Assembly (NCBI GenBank): GCA_963805605.1
Contig: CAWDUX010000002.1
Span: 1,736,001 to 1,800,000, forward strand
DNA from: Actinocatenispora sp963805605
GTDB lineage: Bacteria; Actinomycetota; Actinomycetes; Mycobacteriales; Micromonosporaceae
Length of the DNA: 64,000 nucleotides
Direction: 5' to 3'
The position numbers were made by a program, and so were the translations under genes. This document shows positions 43,260 to 51,916 of the stretch, piece by piece (the stretch's first letter is position 1; each line of letters opens with the position of its first letter). The notes beneath the pieces are model-generated. The model saw only the letters and a program-made list of their open reading frames with translations. It was not told the origin of the DNA and did not search any database.

Positions 43260-44699
43260 TCAGAGGATCGGCGGCGGGGTGTAGTCGGCCGCGCCGGGGT
43301 GTCGGGCGAGGACCGCGCCGACCCGGTCGACGACCGCGCCGACCTGATCGGCGGCGGCACCTGCGAAGCTGGCCGGGTCTGCGACCAGGTCGTCGATGTC
43401 GGCGCGGCTGAGCCCGAGCCGGGGGTCGGCGGCCAACCGATCGAACAGGTCATTGTGGTCGCCGTCGGAGCCCCGCAGGGCCAACGCGACGGCGACCGCG
43501 TGCTCCTTGATCGCCTCGTGCGCCTGCTCCCGACCGATACCCCGGCGCACCGCACCGACCAGTACCTTCGTCGTGGCCAGGAACGGCAGATAGCGGTCCA
43601 GTTCCCGGGCCACCACCGCAGGGTAGGCGCCGAGCTCGTCGAGCACCGTCAGGAACGTCTGGAACAGCCCGTCGGCGGCGAAGAACGCGTCCGGCAGGGC
43701 CACCCGGCGCACCACCGAACAGGACACGTCGCCCTCGTTCCATTGCCCACCGGCCAGCTCACCGACCATCGAGGCGTAGCCACGCAGGATCACCGCGAAA
43801 CCGTTGACCCGCTCGCAGGAGCGGGTGTTCATCTTGTGCGGCATCGCCGACGATCCGACCTGACCGGGCTTGAAGCCCTCGGTGACCAGTTCCTGGCCGG
43901 CCATCAGCCGCAGTGTCAGAGCCAGCGAGGACGGTGCCGCCGCGACCTGTACCAGCGTGGACACCGCGTCATAGTCGACCGAACGGGGGTAGACCTGCCC
44001 GACGCTGTCGAACACGTGCCCGAAGCCCAGGTGTGCCGCGACCCGCCGTTCCAGCTCGGCCAGCCGGTCCGGGTCGTGGTCGAGCAGGTCGAGCTGGTCG
44101 GCGCCGGTACCGACCGGGCCCTTGATGCCACGCAGCGGGTACCGGTCGAGCAGTTCGGTGATCCGCTGGTAGCCGACGAGCAGTTCCTCGGCCGCGGAGG
44201 CGAACCGTTTGCCCAGGGTGGTGGCCTGTGCCGGGACATTGTGCGAGCGGCCGACCATGACCAGGCTCTGGTACTCGGCGGCCCGGCGGGCCAGCCGCGA
44301 GAGCGCCGCGACGACCCGGTCCCGGATCAGTACCAGCGACTCGCGGATCTGCAGCTGCTCGACATTCTCGGTGAGGTCCCGGCTGGTCATCCCCTTGTGG
44401 ATGTGTTCATGGCCGGCGAGTGCCGAGAACTCCTCGATCCGGGCCTTCACGTCGTGCCGGTTGACCCGTTCGCGGGCGGCGATGGAGGCCAGGTCGACCT
44501 GGTCCACGACCTTCTCGTACGCCTCGACGACGCCGTCCGGTACGGGCACGCCCAGCTCGCGCTGGGCGCGCAGGACGGCCAGCCAGAGCCGGCGTTCCAG
44601 CACGACCTTGTGTTCCGGCGACCAGAGCTGGACCAGTTCGGGCGAGGCGTACCGCCCCGCGAGGACGTTGTCGAACGAGGGCTTCGCGGCAGCTGTCAC
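43260..44699 (-). CDS. purB: Adenylosuccinate lyase
   Basis: 479 residues from the GTG at 44699. The fumarase/ASL signature SSAMPHKMNTRSCERVNGFA is near residue 290, and GRSHNVPAQATTLGKR near residue 180 carries the catalytic His. It releases fumarate at two purine steps (SAICAR to AICAR, and adenylosuccinate to AMP). The ATG-less start is supported by the next in-frame upstream codons lacking homology. Its 3' end is partly duplicated at 42478-42548. Confidence 0.96.
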   Translation of the reverse strand: MTAAAKPSFDNVLAGRYASPELVQLWSPEHKVVLERRLWLAVLRAQRELGVPVPDGVVEAYEKVVDQVDLASIAARERVNRHDVKARIEEFSALAGHEHIHKGMTSRDLTENVEQLQIRESLVLIRDRVVAALSRLARRAAEYQSLVMVGRSHNVPAQATTLGKRFASAAEELLVGYQRITELLDRYPLRGIKGPVGTGADQLDLLDHDPDRLAELERRVAAHLGFGHVFDSVGQVYPRSVDYDAVSTLVQVAAAPSSLALTLRLMAGQELVTEGFKPGQVGSSAMPHKMNTRSCERVNGFAVILRGYASMVGELAGGQWNEGDVSCSVVRRVALPDAFFAADGLFQTFLTVLDELGAYPAVVARELDRYLPFLATTKVLVGAVRRGIGREQAHEAIKEHAVAVALALRGSDGDHNDLFDRLAADPRLGLSRADIDDLVADPASFAGAAADQVGAVVDRVGAVLARHPGAADYTPPPIL

Positions 44700-44743
44700 G
44701 GGCCTATTCTCACCGACCACCGGCCGGTACGACCAATCGCCCG

Positions 44744-45592
44744 TCAGCGGGCAGCGAGTACGTCCGCACCGGTCGGGGCGATCACGGGGGCATCCGCGTT
44801 GAGCGTGTCGTCCGCGCCGGCGGGGACTGCGGTGCTCTGTACGGCTTCGCCGGACAACCGCCGGGCCAGCCAGCGGAACGGGGCGATTCCGGCACGCTCG
44901 TCCAGGCCGTGCATCTCGGGATGCCACTGCACGCCGAGAATGTCACGGCCAGTTCCGACCACGGCTTCGACCAGTCCGTCGGCGGCGCGGGCCGCCACGG
45001 TGAGACCGTCGCCGAGCCGGGCCACCCCCTGGTGGTGGTAGCTGTTGGTGTGCACGGTCCCGCCGGTCAGTTCGCTCAGTTCCTGATCGGTCACGGTGAT
45101 CTCGTGGAACGCGGGAACCCACATGTCACCGGAGTGGCGCCGACCGTCCCGGTATTCACTCGAGTGCACGAGTTCGGTGGAGCGGTCCGGCAGATGCTGG
45201 TGCAGTGTCCCGCCGAAGGCCACGTTGAGCAGTTGCAGGCCCCGGCAGACGCCCAGGACCGGCATGCCGCGGTCGAGCGCCGCGCGCAGCAGCCCGAGCT
45301 CGAACGTGTCCCGGTCCGGCTCCAGCTTGGACAGCGGGTGGGTGGGCGCGCCGTACAGCTCGGGGGTGATGTCCGCGCCGCCGGTCAGCAGCAGGCCGTC
45401 GAGCAGGTCGAGGTAGTCGCCGTGTACCTGGTCGGGGTGCGTCGGCACCGGTACGGGCAGCATGCCCGACTCACGTACCCACTTCAGGTACGTGCCTGGG
45501 GTGACATCGAGGCCGCGCGGGCCGAAACCGAGTTCGGTCGCCTTTTCCGGTTCGATGTGGTACCCCGTGACGCCCACGACAGGCCGTCGCAC
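44744..45592 (-). CDS. Gamma-glutamyl-gamma-aminobutyrate hydrolase family protein (class I glutaminase-like)
   Basis: 282 residues from the GTG at 45592, with AAAGGAG upstream. Peptidase C26 family: GVTGYHIEPEKA at the start, the nucleophile Cys in PVLGVCRGLQLLNVAFGGTLHQHLP near residue 115, and His/Glu in ILGVQWHPEMHG near residue 235. It resembles PuuD, which cleaves gamma-glutamyl-GABA in putrescine use. In this place a general gamma-glutamyl hydrolase is safer. Upstream of purB on the same strand, it may be co-transcribed. Confidence 0.88.
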   Translation of the reverse strand: MRRPVVGVTGYHIEPEKATELGFGPRGLDVTPGTYLKWVRESGMLPVPVPTHPDQVHGDYLDLLDGLLLTGGADITPELYGAPTHPLSKLEPDRDTFELGLLRAALDRGMPVLGVCRGLQLLNVAFGGTLHQHLPDRSTELVHSSEYRDGRRHSGDMWVPAFHEITVTDQELSELTGGTVHTNSYHHQGVARLGDGLTVAARAADGLVEAVVGTGRDILGVQWHPEMHGLDERAGIAPFRWLARRLSGEAVQSTAVPAGADDTLNADAPVIAPTGADVLAAR

Positions 45593-45833
45593 GATGACTC
45601 CTTTCGTCCGGAGGCGGACCGCTTCTGCCGACAACGCTAATCAGCCGCCGCGCGATAGCTGGGTCACACCATTCAGTAGCTCACATGTTGAGACCATTCA
45701 GCCGCCTAGTGGACACATCTTGCCTCTTTGGGCGGACAATGGCGCGCTCGGAGGGCCACGTTACCAGCTGTGGTTACCATCCCGTGACCGCAAAAAGTCC
45801 ACTATGGATAGTTAAGCGGTGCCGACCGGACAC
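45593..45833. promoter_or_regulatory. Intergenic region with ACCATTCAG direct repeat
   Basis: ACCATTCAG occurs at 45668-45676 and 45693-45701, 25 bp apart, in an AT-richer stretch between the divergent puuD-like gene and the end of the membrane protein gene. It could hold an operator for the puuD-like gene. No gene is seen here. Confidence 0.45.
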
Positions 45834-47141
45834 TCAGCGGTACGCCGCCGGGACGTACAGCTCAGCGCCCGTAGCCACGCTGACCAGCGCATCGACCGAG
45901 AACGGGAGGGCCGGCACCGCCGCGCCCCGGCCCCGCGCCGACTCGGTCAACCGGACCCGCGAACCGTCCGCCCGCAGCACCGTCACCTCCCGGTACGACG
46001 CCGCCGCGGTGCCGTCGCCGGTGCGCATGTCGGCACGGACCAGCCAGGCACCACCGTTCAGCGGCGACACCGAACACGACGGCCCCGCGGCACCGCCGCA
46101 CAACGCAACCCCGGCAGCGCGGCTCGACGGCCCCGTCGCCGGCCGGCTCACCCGCAGTGCCAGTACCGGGCCGCCCGGCCGACCCGGCACCGTCCAGTCC
46201 GCGTACCACTGCGCCGCCCGCCCCGACCGGGCATCCGACAACGGCACCAGCCGGGTCGCCGTCAACTCCAGCGGCGTCGGCGACCGGCGCGCACGCAGCG
46301 CACCGCCAGCGGGCAGGCCGGCCCGCACCGCCCGGTCCAGCCGGCCCCGGACCTCCGCGGCCGGCTGGGATCCACTCACCACCGGGGGCCGGTACCCGAC
46401 GTCCGGTGCCGCCGAAGGCCGCGCCGGCCACCGGGCCGGCACCGGGATCGTCAACGCGGCAGCGGTCGCCACCCGGGCCAGTTCCGCTCGGCTGAACCGG
46501 AACGCCGAACCGTCCGCGACCCGGTCGCCGACCCGCACCACGAACCAGTCCGTACGCACCTGCCGCGCCCACAGAGTCGATCCGGCACCGGCACCCGACC
46601 GCTGCACGAAACTGCTCACCCAGGTGCCGTACGGACCCGTACCCAGCAGGCAGTCCGTACCCTCGGCCGGCCCGCACGGCGGCCCCGGCTCCGGCGCGGC
46701 CAGCAACGTCAGGTCCACCAGCACCGTCTGTACGACCCCGCCCCAGCTGGAACGCCACACGCCGTGCCACCCGGTGGCCCGGCCAGCCTGCCCGGCCGGC
46801 AATGCGGTCCCGTCGCCCCCGGCCGGGTACAGCCGCTCCAGCACCAGCCCACCACGATCCGGCAGGGTCGCCCGCAGCGCCGAATCGATGCGCAGGCTCG
46901 TCATCGAACTCCCCCGGTGCACCGCCGGCGGCGCCGGCCGCCCCGGCTCCCCGACCCGCAACACCACACCCGCGGCGAGGGCCACGACCACCGCGGTGGC
47001 GGTACCCAGCAACGCGCCGGTCGTACGGCGACGCTGCGCCCGCCGACCTGCGGCGATCAACTGACCCGAACCGAACGACATCGGCGGCTCACCCGAACGA
47101 ACATGGGCGTGCAGCGCGGCCCGTACGGCCGGCTCATCCAC
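45834..47141 (-). CDS. Membrane-anchored extracytoplasmic protein, partner of SigE-family sigma factor
   Basis: 435 residues. A short cytoplasmic N-terminus with RAAGRRAQRRR precedes a transmembrane helix (about residues 40-62) and an exported domain of about 370 residues rich in Trp, Gly and Arg. Its place, overlapping the sigma-factor gene by 8 nt, is that of an anti-sigma or sensor protein, although no zinc-finger anti-sigma motif is seen. It probably senses the envelope. Function is inferred from position only. Confidence 0.7.
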   Translation of the reverse strand: MDEPAVRAALHAHVRSGEPPMSFGSGQLIAAGRRAQRRRTTGALLGTATAVVVALAAGVVLRVGEPGRPAPPAVHRGSSMTSLRIDSALRATLPDRGGLVLERLYPAGGDGTALPAGQAGRATGWHGVWRSSWGGVVQTVLVDLTLLAAPEPGPPCGPAEGTDCLLGTGPYGTWVSSFVQRSGAGAGSTLWARQVRTDWFVVRVGDRVADGSAFRFSRAELARVATAAALTIPVPARWPARPSAAPDVGYRPPVVSGSQPAAEVRGRLDRAVRAGLPAGGALRARRSPTPLELTATRLVPLSDARSGRAAQWYADWTVPGRPGGPVLALRVSRPATGPSSRAAGVALCGGAAGPSCSVSPLNGGAWLVRADMRTGDGTAAASYREVTVLRADGSRVRLTESARGRGAAVPALPFSVDALVSVATGAELYVPAAYR

Positions 47142-47661
47142 CGGGCCACCCCCGGGCCGGCCCCGTCAACGACGCCGTCCGCTGGACACCCAGCACCGCA
47201 CGCAACGCCTGCACGCCCCGCGCCGTCTGGCTCTTCACCGTGCCCTCCGCCACCCCGACCAGGTCGGCCACCTCAGCCACCGACAGGTCCTCCAGGTAAC
47301 GCAGCACCAGCATCGCCCGCTGCCGGGGCGACAACCGGGACAGCGCGCGGGTCAGATCGATCCGGTCGTCCGAACCCGAGCCCACCACCACCGGCTCCGG
47401 CACCACCGGCACCACCCGTTCCCGCCAGGCCGAACGCCGGCTGGACAGGAACATGTTCAGCAAGGTCCGGCGGGCGTACGCGTCGACGGTCTCCTGCCGG
47501 ATCCGTCGCCAATGCCGGTACAACTGGATGAACGTCGACTGCACCAGATCCTCGGCGGTGTGCCAGTCACCGCACAACGCGTACGCGGTCCGCCGGAGCG
47601 CCTGACCGCGCGCGGCGAAATACTCGGCGAACTCGTTTTCCCATTCCGCCCCGGTCGCCAT
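47134..47661 (-). CDS. SigE-family RNA polymerase sigma factor (ECF)
   Basis: 175 residues. Region 2 reads LRRTAYALCGDWHTAEDLVQSTFIQLYRHW, and region 4 is LSPRQRAMLVLRYLEDLSVAEVADLVGVAEGTVKSQTARG, the pattern of the actinobacterial SigE-like ECF group. Start choice lies among three nearby Met/Val codons at 47661-47667. The downstream membrane gene overlaps by 8 nt and may be its regulator. Target promoters are not evident. Confidence 0.9.
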   Translation of the reverse strand: MATGAEWENEFAEYFAARGQALRRTAYALCGDWHTAEDLVQSTFIQLYRHWRRIRQETVDAYARRTLLNMFLSSRRSAWRERVVPVVPEPVVVGSGSDDRIDLTRALSRLSPRQRAMLVLRYLEDLSVAEVADLVGVAEGTVKSQTARGVQALRAVLGVQRTASLTGPARGWPGG

Positions 47662-47763
47662 CATCACCCCACTACTGCCCGATGCGTACAGGGCAGCAGA
47701 CGGGCAGGTGCAGGGTGATGTCAGGACGATTGCGGTTCGGTGTCGGAGGGCGTGGCGCCGACG

Positions 47764-49014
47764 TCAGGCGCCGGGAAGCCGGACCTCACCACGGACCGCA
47801 GCCAGGGCGATGTCCGAACGCCGCTGTCCCCCGGGCAGCACCACCCGGTCCGCCAACGCGTACGCCGCGTCCCGCGCGGCCGCCAGATCGGCGCCCGTAC
47901 CGGTCGCACACAGCACCCGGCCACCCGAGGACACCAGCGCGCCGTCCGGCCGCCGGGCCGTACCGGCATGCACCACGCCGGGCAGGTCGGCACCGGAGAG
48001 CACCTCGCCGGTACGCGGCGTACCCGGGTAGCCGGCGGAAGCCAGCACCACTGTGACCGCCGCGCCGTCCCGCCACCGCAACGGCGGCTGGTCGGCGAGC
48101 GTACCGGTGGCCGCCGCGCGCAGCAACGAACCCAGCGGCGACGCCAACAACGGCAGTACCACCTGGGTCTCCGGGTCGCCGAACCTGGCGTTGAACTCGA
48201 TCACCTTCGGCCCGTCCGCCGTCAACGCCAACCCCACGTACAGCAGACCCGCGAACGTCGCGTCCCGCGTCCGCAACTCGGCCAGCAACGGGTGCACCAC
48301 ATCGCGCAACACCTCGTCCACCAACCCCGACGGCGCCCACGGCAGCGGGGCGTACGCGCCCATCCCGCCGGTGTTCGGCCCGGTGTCCCCGTCGCCGATC
48401 CGCTTGAAATCCTGCGCCGGCACCAGCGGCACCGCCGCCGTACCGTCGGTCACCACGAACAGCGACACCTCGGGCCCGGCCAGGTATTCCTCCACCACGA
48501 CCGTGCCGCAGGCCGCCGCATGCTCCAGCGCCCGCCGGCGGTCGTCGGTCACCACCACGCCCTTGCCGGCGGCCAGCCCGTCGTTCTTCACCACGTACGG
48601 CGCGCCGAACTCGTCCAGCGCGCGGCCCACCTCGCCCGGCGTACGGCAGGTGTGCGCCCGGGCCGTCGGTACCTTCGCCGTGCCCATCACCGCCTTGGCG
48701 AACGCCTTCGAGCCCTCCAGCCGGGCCGCCGCCGCGGACGGGCCGAAACAGTCGATACCCGCCGCGCGCACCGCGTCGGCGACCCCCGCCACCAGCGGTA
48801 CCTCCGGGCCCACCACCACCAGGTCGGCGCCGACCTCGACAGCCAGCCCGGCCACCGCCGCCGGATCACCGGCCGCCACCGCACGCAGCTCGGCCAGCTC
48901 CGCCATACCCGGATTACCTGGCGCGCAGACCAACGACGTGACCTCAGGGTCGTCCACCAGTGCGAGCGCCAACGCATGCTCGCGCCCACCGGTGCCGATC
49001 AGCAGTACCCGCAC
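47764..49014 (-). CDS. purD: Phosphoribosylamine-glycine ligase
   Basis: 416 residues, ATP-grasp fold. MRVLLIGTGGREHALALALVDD opens the protein, PYVVKNDGLAAGKGVVVTDDR is the ATP lobe near residue 140, and GPKVIEFNARFGDPETQ near residue 280 holds the Mg ligands. It makes GAR, the second purine step. It is downstream of purA on the same strand, with the inverted-repeat element at 49176-49240 between. The ATG at 49014 directly follows a GC-rich stretch. Confidence 0.96.
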   Translation of the reverse strand: MRVLLIGTGGREHALALALVDDPEVTSLVCAPGNPGMAELAELRAVAAGDPAAVAGLAVEVGADLVVVGPEVPLVAGVADAVRAAGIDCFGPSAAAARLEGSKAFAKAVMGTAKVPTARAHTCRTPGEVGRALDEFGAPYVVKNDGLAAGKGVVVTDDRRRALEHAAACGTVVVEEYLAGPEVSLFVVTDGTAAVPLVPAQDFKRIGDGDTGPNTGGMGAYAPLPWAPSGLVDEVLRDVVHPLLAELRTRDATFAGLLYVGLALTADGPKVIEFNARFGDPETQVVLPLLASPLGSLLRAAATGTLADQPPLRWRDGAAVTVVLASAGYPGTPRTGEVLSGADLPGVVHAGTARRPDGALVSSGGRVLCATGTGADLAAARDAAYALADRVVLPGGQRRSDIALAAVRGEVRLPGA

Positions 49015-49175
49015 ACAACGAGCCTACGTGCAGTGACACCGCACCCCGCGCCACCCTCCAGCCACAACACCTACCTGCGACAGCACCTGCCTGTAACGGC
49101 ACCGTCCCGCGACAGCGGGCACGCAGCCGGTACCGACCCGCACCCAGCCGGCAGAGGCGCCTACGCCTGCAGCGA

Positions 49176-49240
49176 GGGCATTTTCCCCGAACATTGGGAT
49201 TTGTCCTAATACTTGAACAGGACTTTCGGGGAAAATGCCC
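49176..49240. repeat. GCATTTTCCCCGAA inverted-repeat element, copy B
   Basis: GGGCATTTTCCCCGAA at 49176-49191 is perfectly inverted at 49225-49240, with a smaller GTCCT/AGGAC stem inside the loop. It lies between purA and purD. It has the same arm sequence as the element at 31835-31894, with an unrelated loop. Confidence 0.8.
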
Positions 49241-49289
49241 AGAGGGGTGGGCGGTCAGGCGACGGTTACGGTGGGTGGGGCTCGACAGG

Positions 49290-50580
49290 TCAGAGGAGGT
49301 CGCGGCGCACGATGGTCTGGTCGCGGCCGGGGCCGACGCCGACGACGCTGACCGGGGTGCCGCAGAGTTCCTCGACCCGTTGTACGTAGCGCTGGGCGTT
49401 GACCGGTAGGTCGGTGAACTCGCGCGCTTCGGACAGGTCCTCCCACCAGCCGTCCAGCTATTCGTAGACCGGCTTGGCGTGGTGGAACGCGGTCTGGGTC
49501 ATCGGCATGTCGTCGTGGCGTTCCCCGTCGACCTCGTAGGCGACGCAGATCGGTACCTTGTCCAGGCCGGACAGGACGTCCAGCTTGGTGAGGACCAGGT
49601 CGGTGAGGCCGTTGACCCGTACCGCGTAGCGCGCGACCACCGCGTCGAACCAGCCGGTACGCCGGGGCCGGCCGGTGGTGGTGCCGTACTCCTGGCCAAC
49701 CTTGCGGAGGTGCTCGCCGGCCTCGTCGAGCAGCTCGGTGGGGAACGGTCCGGCGCCGACCCGGGTGGTGTACGCCTTGCTGACGCCGATCACCCGGTCG
49801 ATCGCGGGTGGGTGGGATGCCGGCGCCGACGCAGGCGCCGCCGGAGGTCGGGTTGGACGAGGTGACGAACGGATAGGTGCCGTGGTCGAGGTCGAGCAGG
49901 GTAGCCTGGGCACCTTCCAGCAGTACGGTCTCGACCGTCGGTCGCAGCGCCTGTCTAGTACCAGCCGGGTGTCGGCGATGTGCCGGCGTGAGCCGCTCGG
50001 CGTAGCCGAGGTATTCGGCGCAGACCGCGTCGGCGTCGATGGCCTTGCGGTTGTAGACCTTGACCAGTAGCTGGTTCTTCTCCCGCAGCGCGCCGTCGAT
50101 CTTCTTGCGCAGGATGCCGGGGTCGAGCAGGTCCTGCATCCGGATGCCGATCCGGGCGATCTTGTCGCCGTAGGCGGGACCGATGCCGCGTCCGGTGGTG
50201 CCGATCCGGGCTTCGCCGAGGTACCGCTCGGTGAGTTTGTCCAGATGCCCGGTGGTACGGCATGATCAGGTGCGCATCGGCGGAGATGAGGAGTTTGTCG
50301 GTGGAGACGCCGCGCGCTGCGAGCGCATCGATTTCCTCGATCAGTACCTTCGGGTCGACCACGACGCCGTTGCCGATCACCGGCACCACATTCGGCGTGA
50401 TCACCCCGGACGGCAGCAGGTGCAGTGCGAACCGCTGCCCGTCCGGTGTCACGATCGTGTGCCCGGCGTTGTTGCCGCCCTGGTAGCGGACCACGTAGTC
50501 GACCCGCTCACCGAGCTGGTCGGTCGCTTGCCCTTGCCCTCGTCGCCCCACTGTCCCCCGACGACCACGATTGCCGGCAT
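49290..50580 (-). pseudogene. purA: Adenylosuccinate synthetase, disrupted by five indels and one stop
   Basis: The intact product would join IMP and aspartate with GTP. Fragments in three frames read as purA: MPAIVVVGGQWGDEGKGK, YVVRYQGGNNAGHTIVTPDGQ, PVIGNGVVVDPKVLIEEIDAL, GAQATLLDLDHGTYPFVTSS, GVSKAYTTRVGAGPFPTELL. I place a missing base near 50527, extra bases near 50245, 49984 and 49807, a missing base near 49951, and a TAG at 49458-49460 where VYE-x-LDGWW expects Tyr or similar. Correcting the indels gives 429 residues, the family length, so the gene was recently intact or is misread. Confidence 0.9.
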
Positions 50581-50823
50581 ACCGTCCGCCCTCTCTGCGC
50601 CGCGTCCTGCCCACCGGCACCCTATGTGCTGGCAGCGACGTACATTCCGCCGCCCACGCCCCCGTGCGACCTGCATCGCCCCCCGACCGCCCGGTTGTTT
50701 CGCCGCCGGGGTTCCGCTGCCGGGTATTCCGCCGGGCAAGATTCCCGCCGGGCGCGCTACTGGCCCCGGCCCGGCGTGTGCGCGGCTGCGGCCGCCCGTA
50801 CCACCCTGGGTACTGTCTGCCGG

Positions 50824-51750
50824 GTGGGCGTTGAGGTGGTGCTGCTGAGCCTGGGACACGGCTCGGACTGCGAGGACGACTGCGGCGGCGGCTGCGGCGG
50901 CGGCGGGACCGCGGACCCGACCGGCGGAGTCCGCGTACCGGTGCTGACCTGCCGGGACGCACTGCGCGCCGGAGGCGCCACGGTACGCATCGTGGAGGCG
51001 AACTCGGACGCGGAGATCGACCGGGTGATCCAGGAGACGCTGCTGGACGGTGACGGTCGGCTCGTCGTGGTCGGCGACACCGACGGCGAGCCCCGCGCGG
51101 TGGTGCGTCGCATGGTCCGCCGGTACGCCCCACCGCCGAGCCAACGCCCGGACGACCTGCCGGCCGGCCGGACCGTACCGGATCTGCCGCCGATCGGTCT
51201 GCTGCCGCTCAGCCCCGGTACCGGCGACCTGGTGGCCCGGTTGGGGCTGCCCCGAGACCCGGCCGAACTGGCCGCCGCGGTACTGGCCGACCGCAGTACC
51301 CGCTTCGACCTGCTGCGTACCGACAGCGGCTCGGTCACCCTGCACGGCGCGCTGCTCGGCGGCGCGGACGACACGGGCCGGCCGGTGCCGTGGCGGGGGA
51401 TGGTGAACGTCGACGACACGGTGCTCAGCGACGGTACCGACCCGCTGCTGGCCTGCGCGGTGGTGAACGCCGACGGGCCGGGTTACGCCGAGCTGGACGG
51501 CCTGCCGCTGGTCATCCGGGCCGAGCCGACCGACGGCGTACTGGACGTGGCGGTCGCCGTACTGGGTCGGGCCGGGCACCGTTGGCTGGGCAACCGCCGA
51601 CACCGGATCGAGGTCAGGCGGGCCCGCGGGCGCGCGGTCGCGGTCACCCCCAGCGCCGACGTGCCGTACTCCGACGACGGTGGCACCGGCGACCTGACCC
51701 GCAAGCGGACCTGGTGGATGGAGCACGGGGCCTGGGCCGCCTACCGCTGA
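50824..51750 (+). CDS. Diacylglycerol-kinase-like protein, degenerate catalytic motifs
   Basis: 308 residues. The fold of lipid kinases is suggested by CRDALRAGGATVRIVEANSDAEID, then RLVVVGDTDGEPRAVVRR where GGDGT is expected, then PIGLLPLSPGTGDLVARLGLPRDPAELAAAVL where PxGTGNDFA is expected, and a beta-rich C-terminal domain. Both nucleotide motifs are altered. The N-terminus has a Cys cluster (DCEDDCGGGCGGGG) not typical of the family. It may be a pseudo-enzyme or bind another ligand. It is divergent from purA. Confidence 0.65.
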   Translation: MGVEVVLLSLGHGSDCEDDCGGGCGGGGTADPTGGVRVPVLTCRDALRAGGATVRIVEANSDAEIDRVIQETLLDGDGRLVVVGDTDGEPRAVVRRMVRRYAPPPSQRPDDLPAGRTVPDLPPIGLLPLSPGTGDLVARLGLPRDPAELAAAVLADRSTRFDLLRTDSGSVTLHGALLGGADDTGRPVPWRGMVNVDDTVLSDGTDPLLACAVVNADGPGYAELDGLPLVIRAEPTDGVLDVAVAVLGRAGHRWLGNRRHRIEVRRARGRAVAVTPSADVPYSDDGGTGDLTRKRTWWMEHGAWAAYR

Positions 51751-51916
51751 GTGGTGCGGCACGACCCGAGGGTGACCAGCGCGACAGTCTGGAACCGCTG
51801 TCGGGTGACGGGGCATTCGGCGTAGACGGCGCTGATGCCTGACAATGTGCCAGGAGAGCATCCGACGGATCCCGACGTCCCGGTCGGCGACCACTCAGGC
51901 AGTACAGGGGGAACTG

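Noticed and set aside
47740..49209. Long + strand frame of 489 codons
   Set aside because: Antisense to purD, which is certain. The frame is low in hydrophobic residues and full of Arg, His and Gln.
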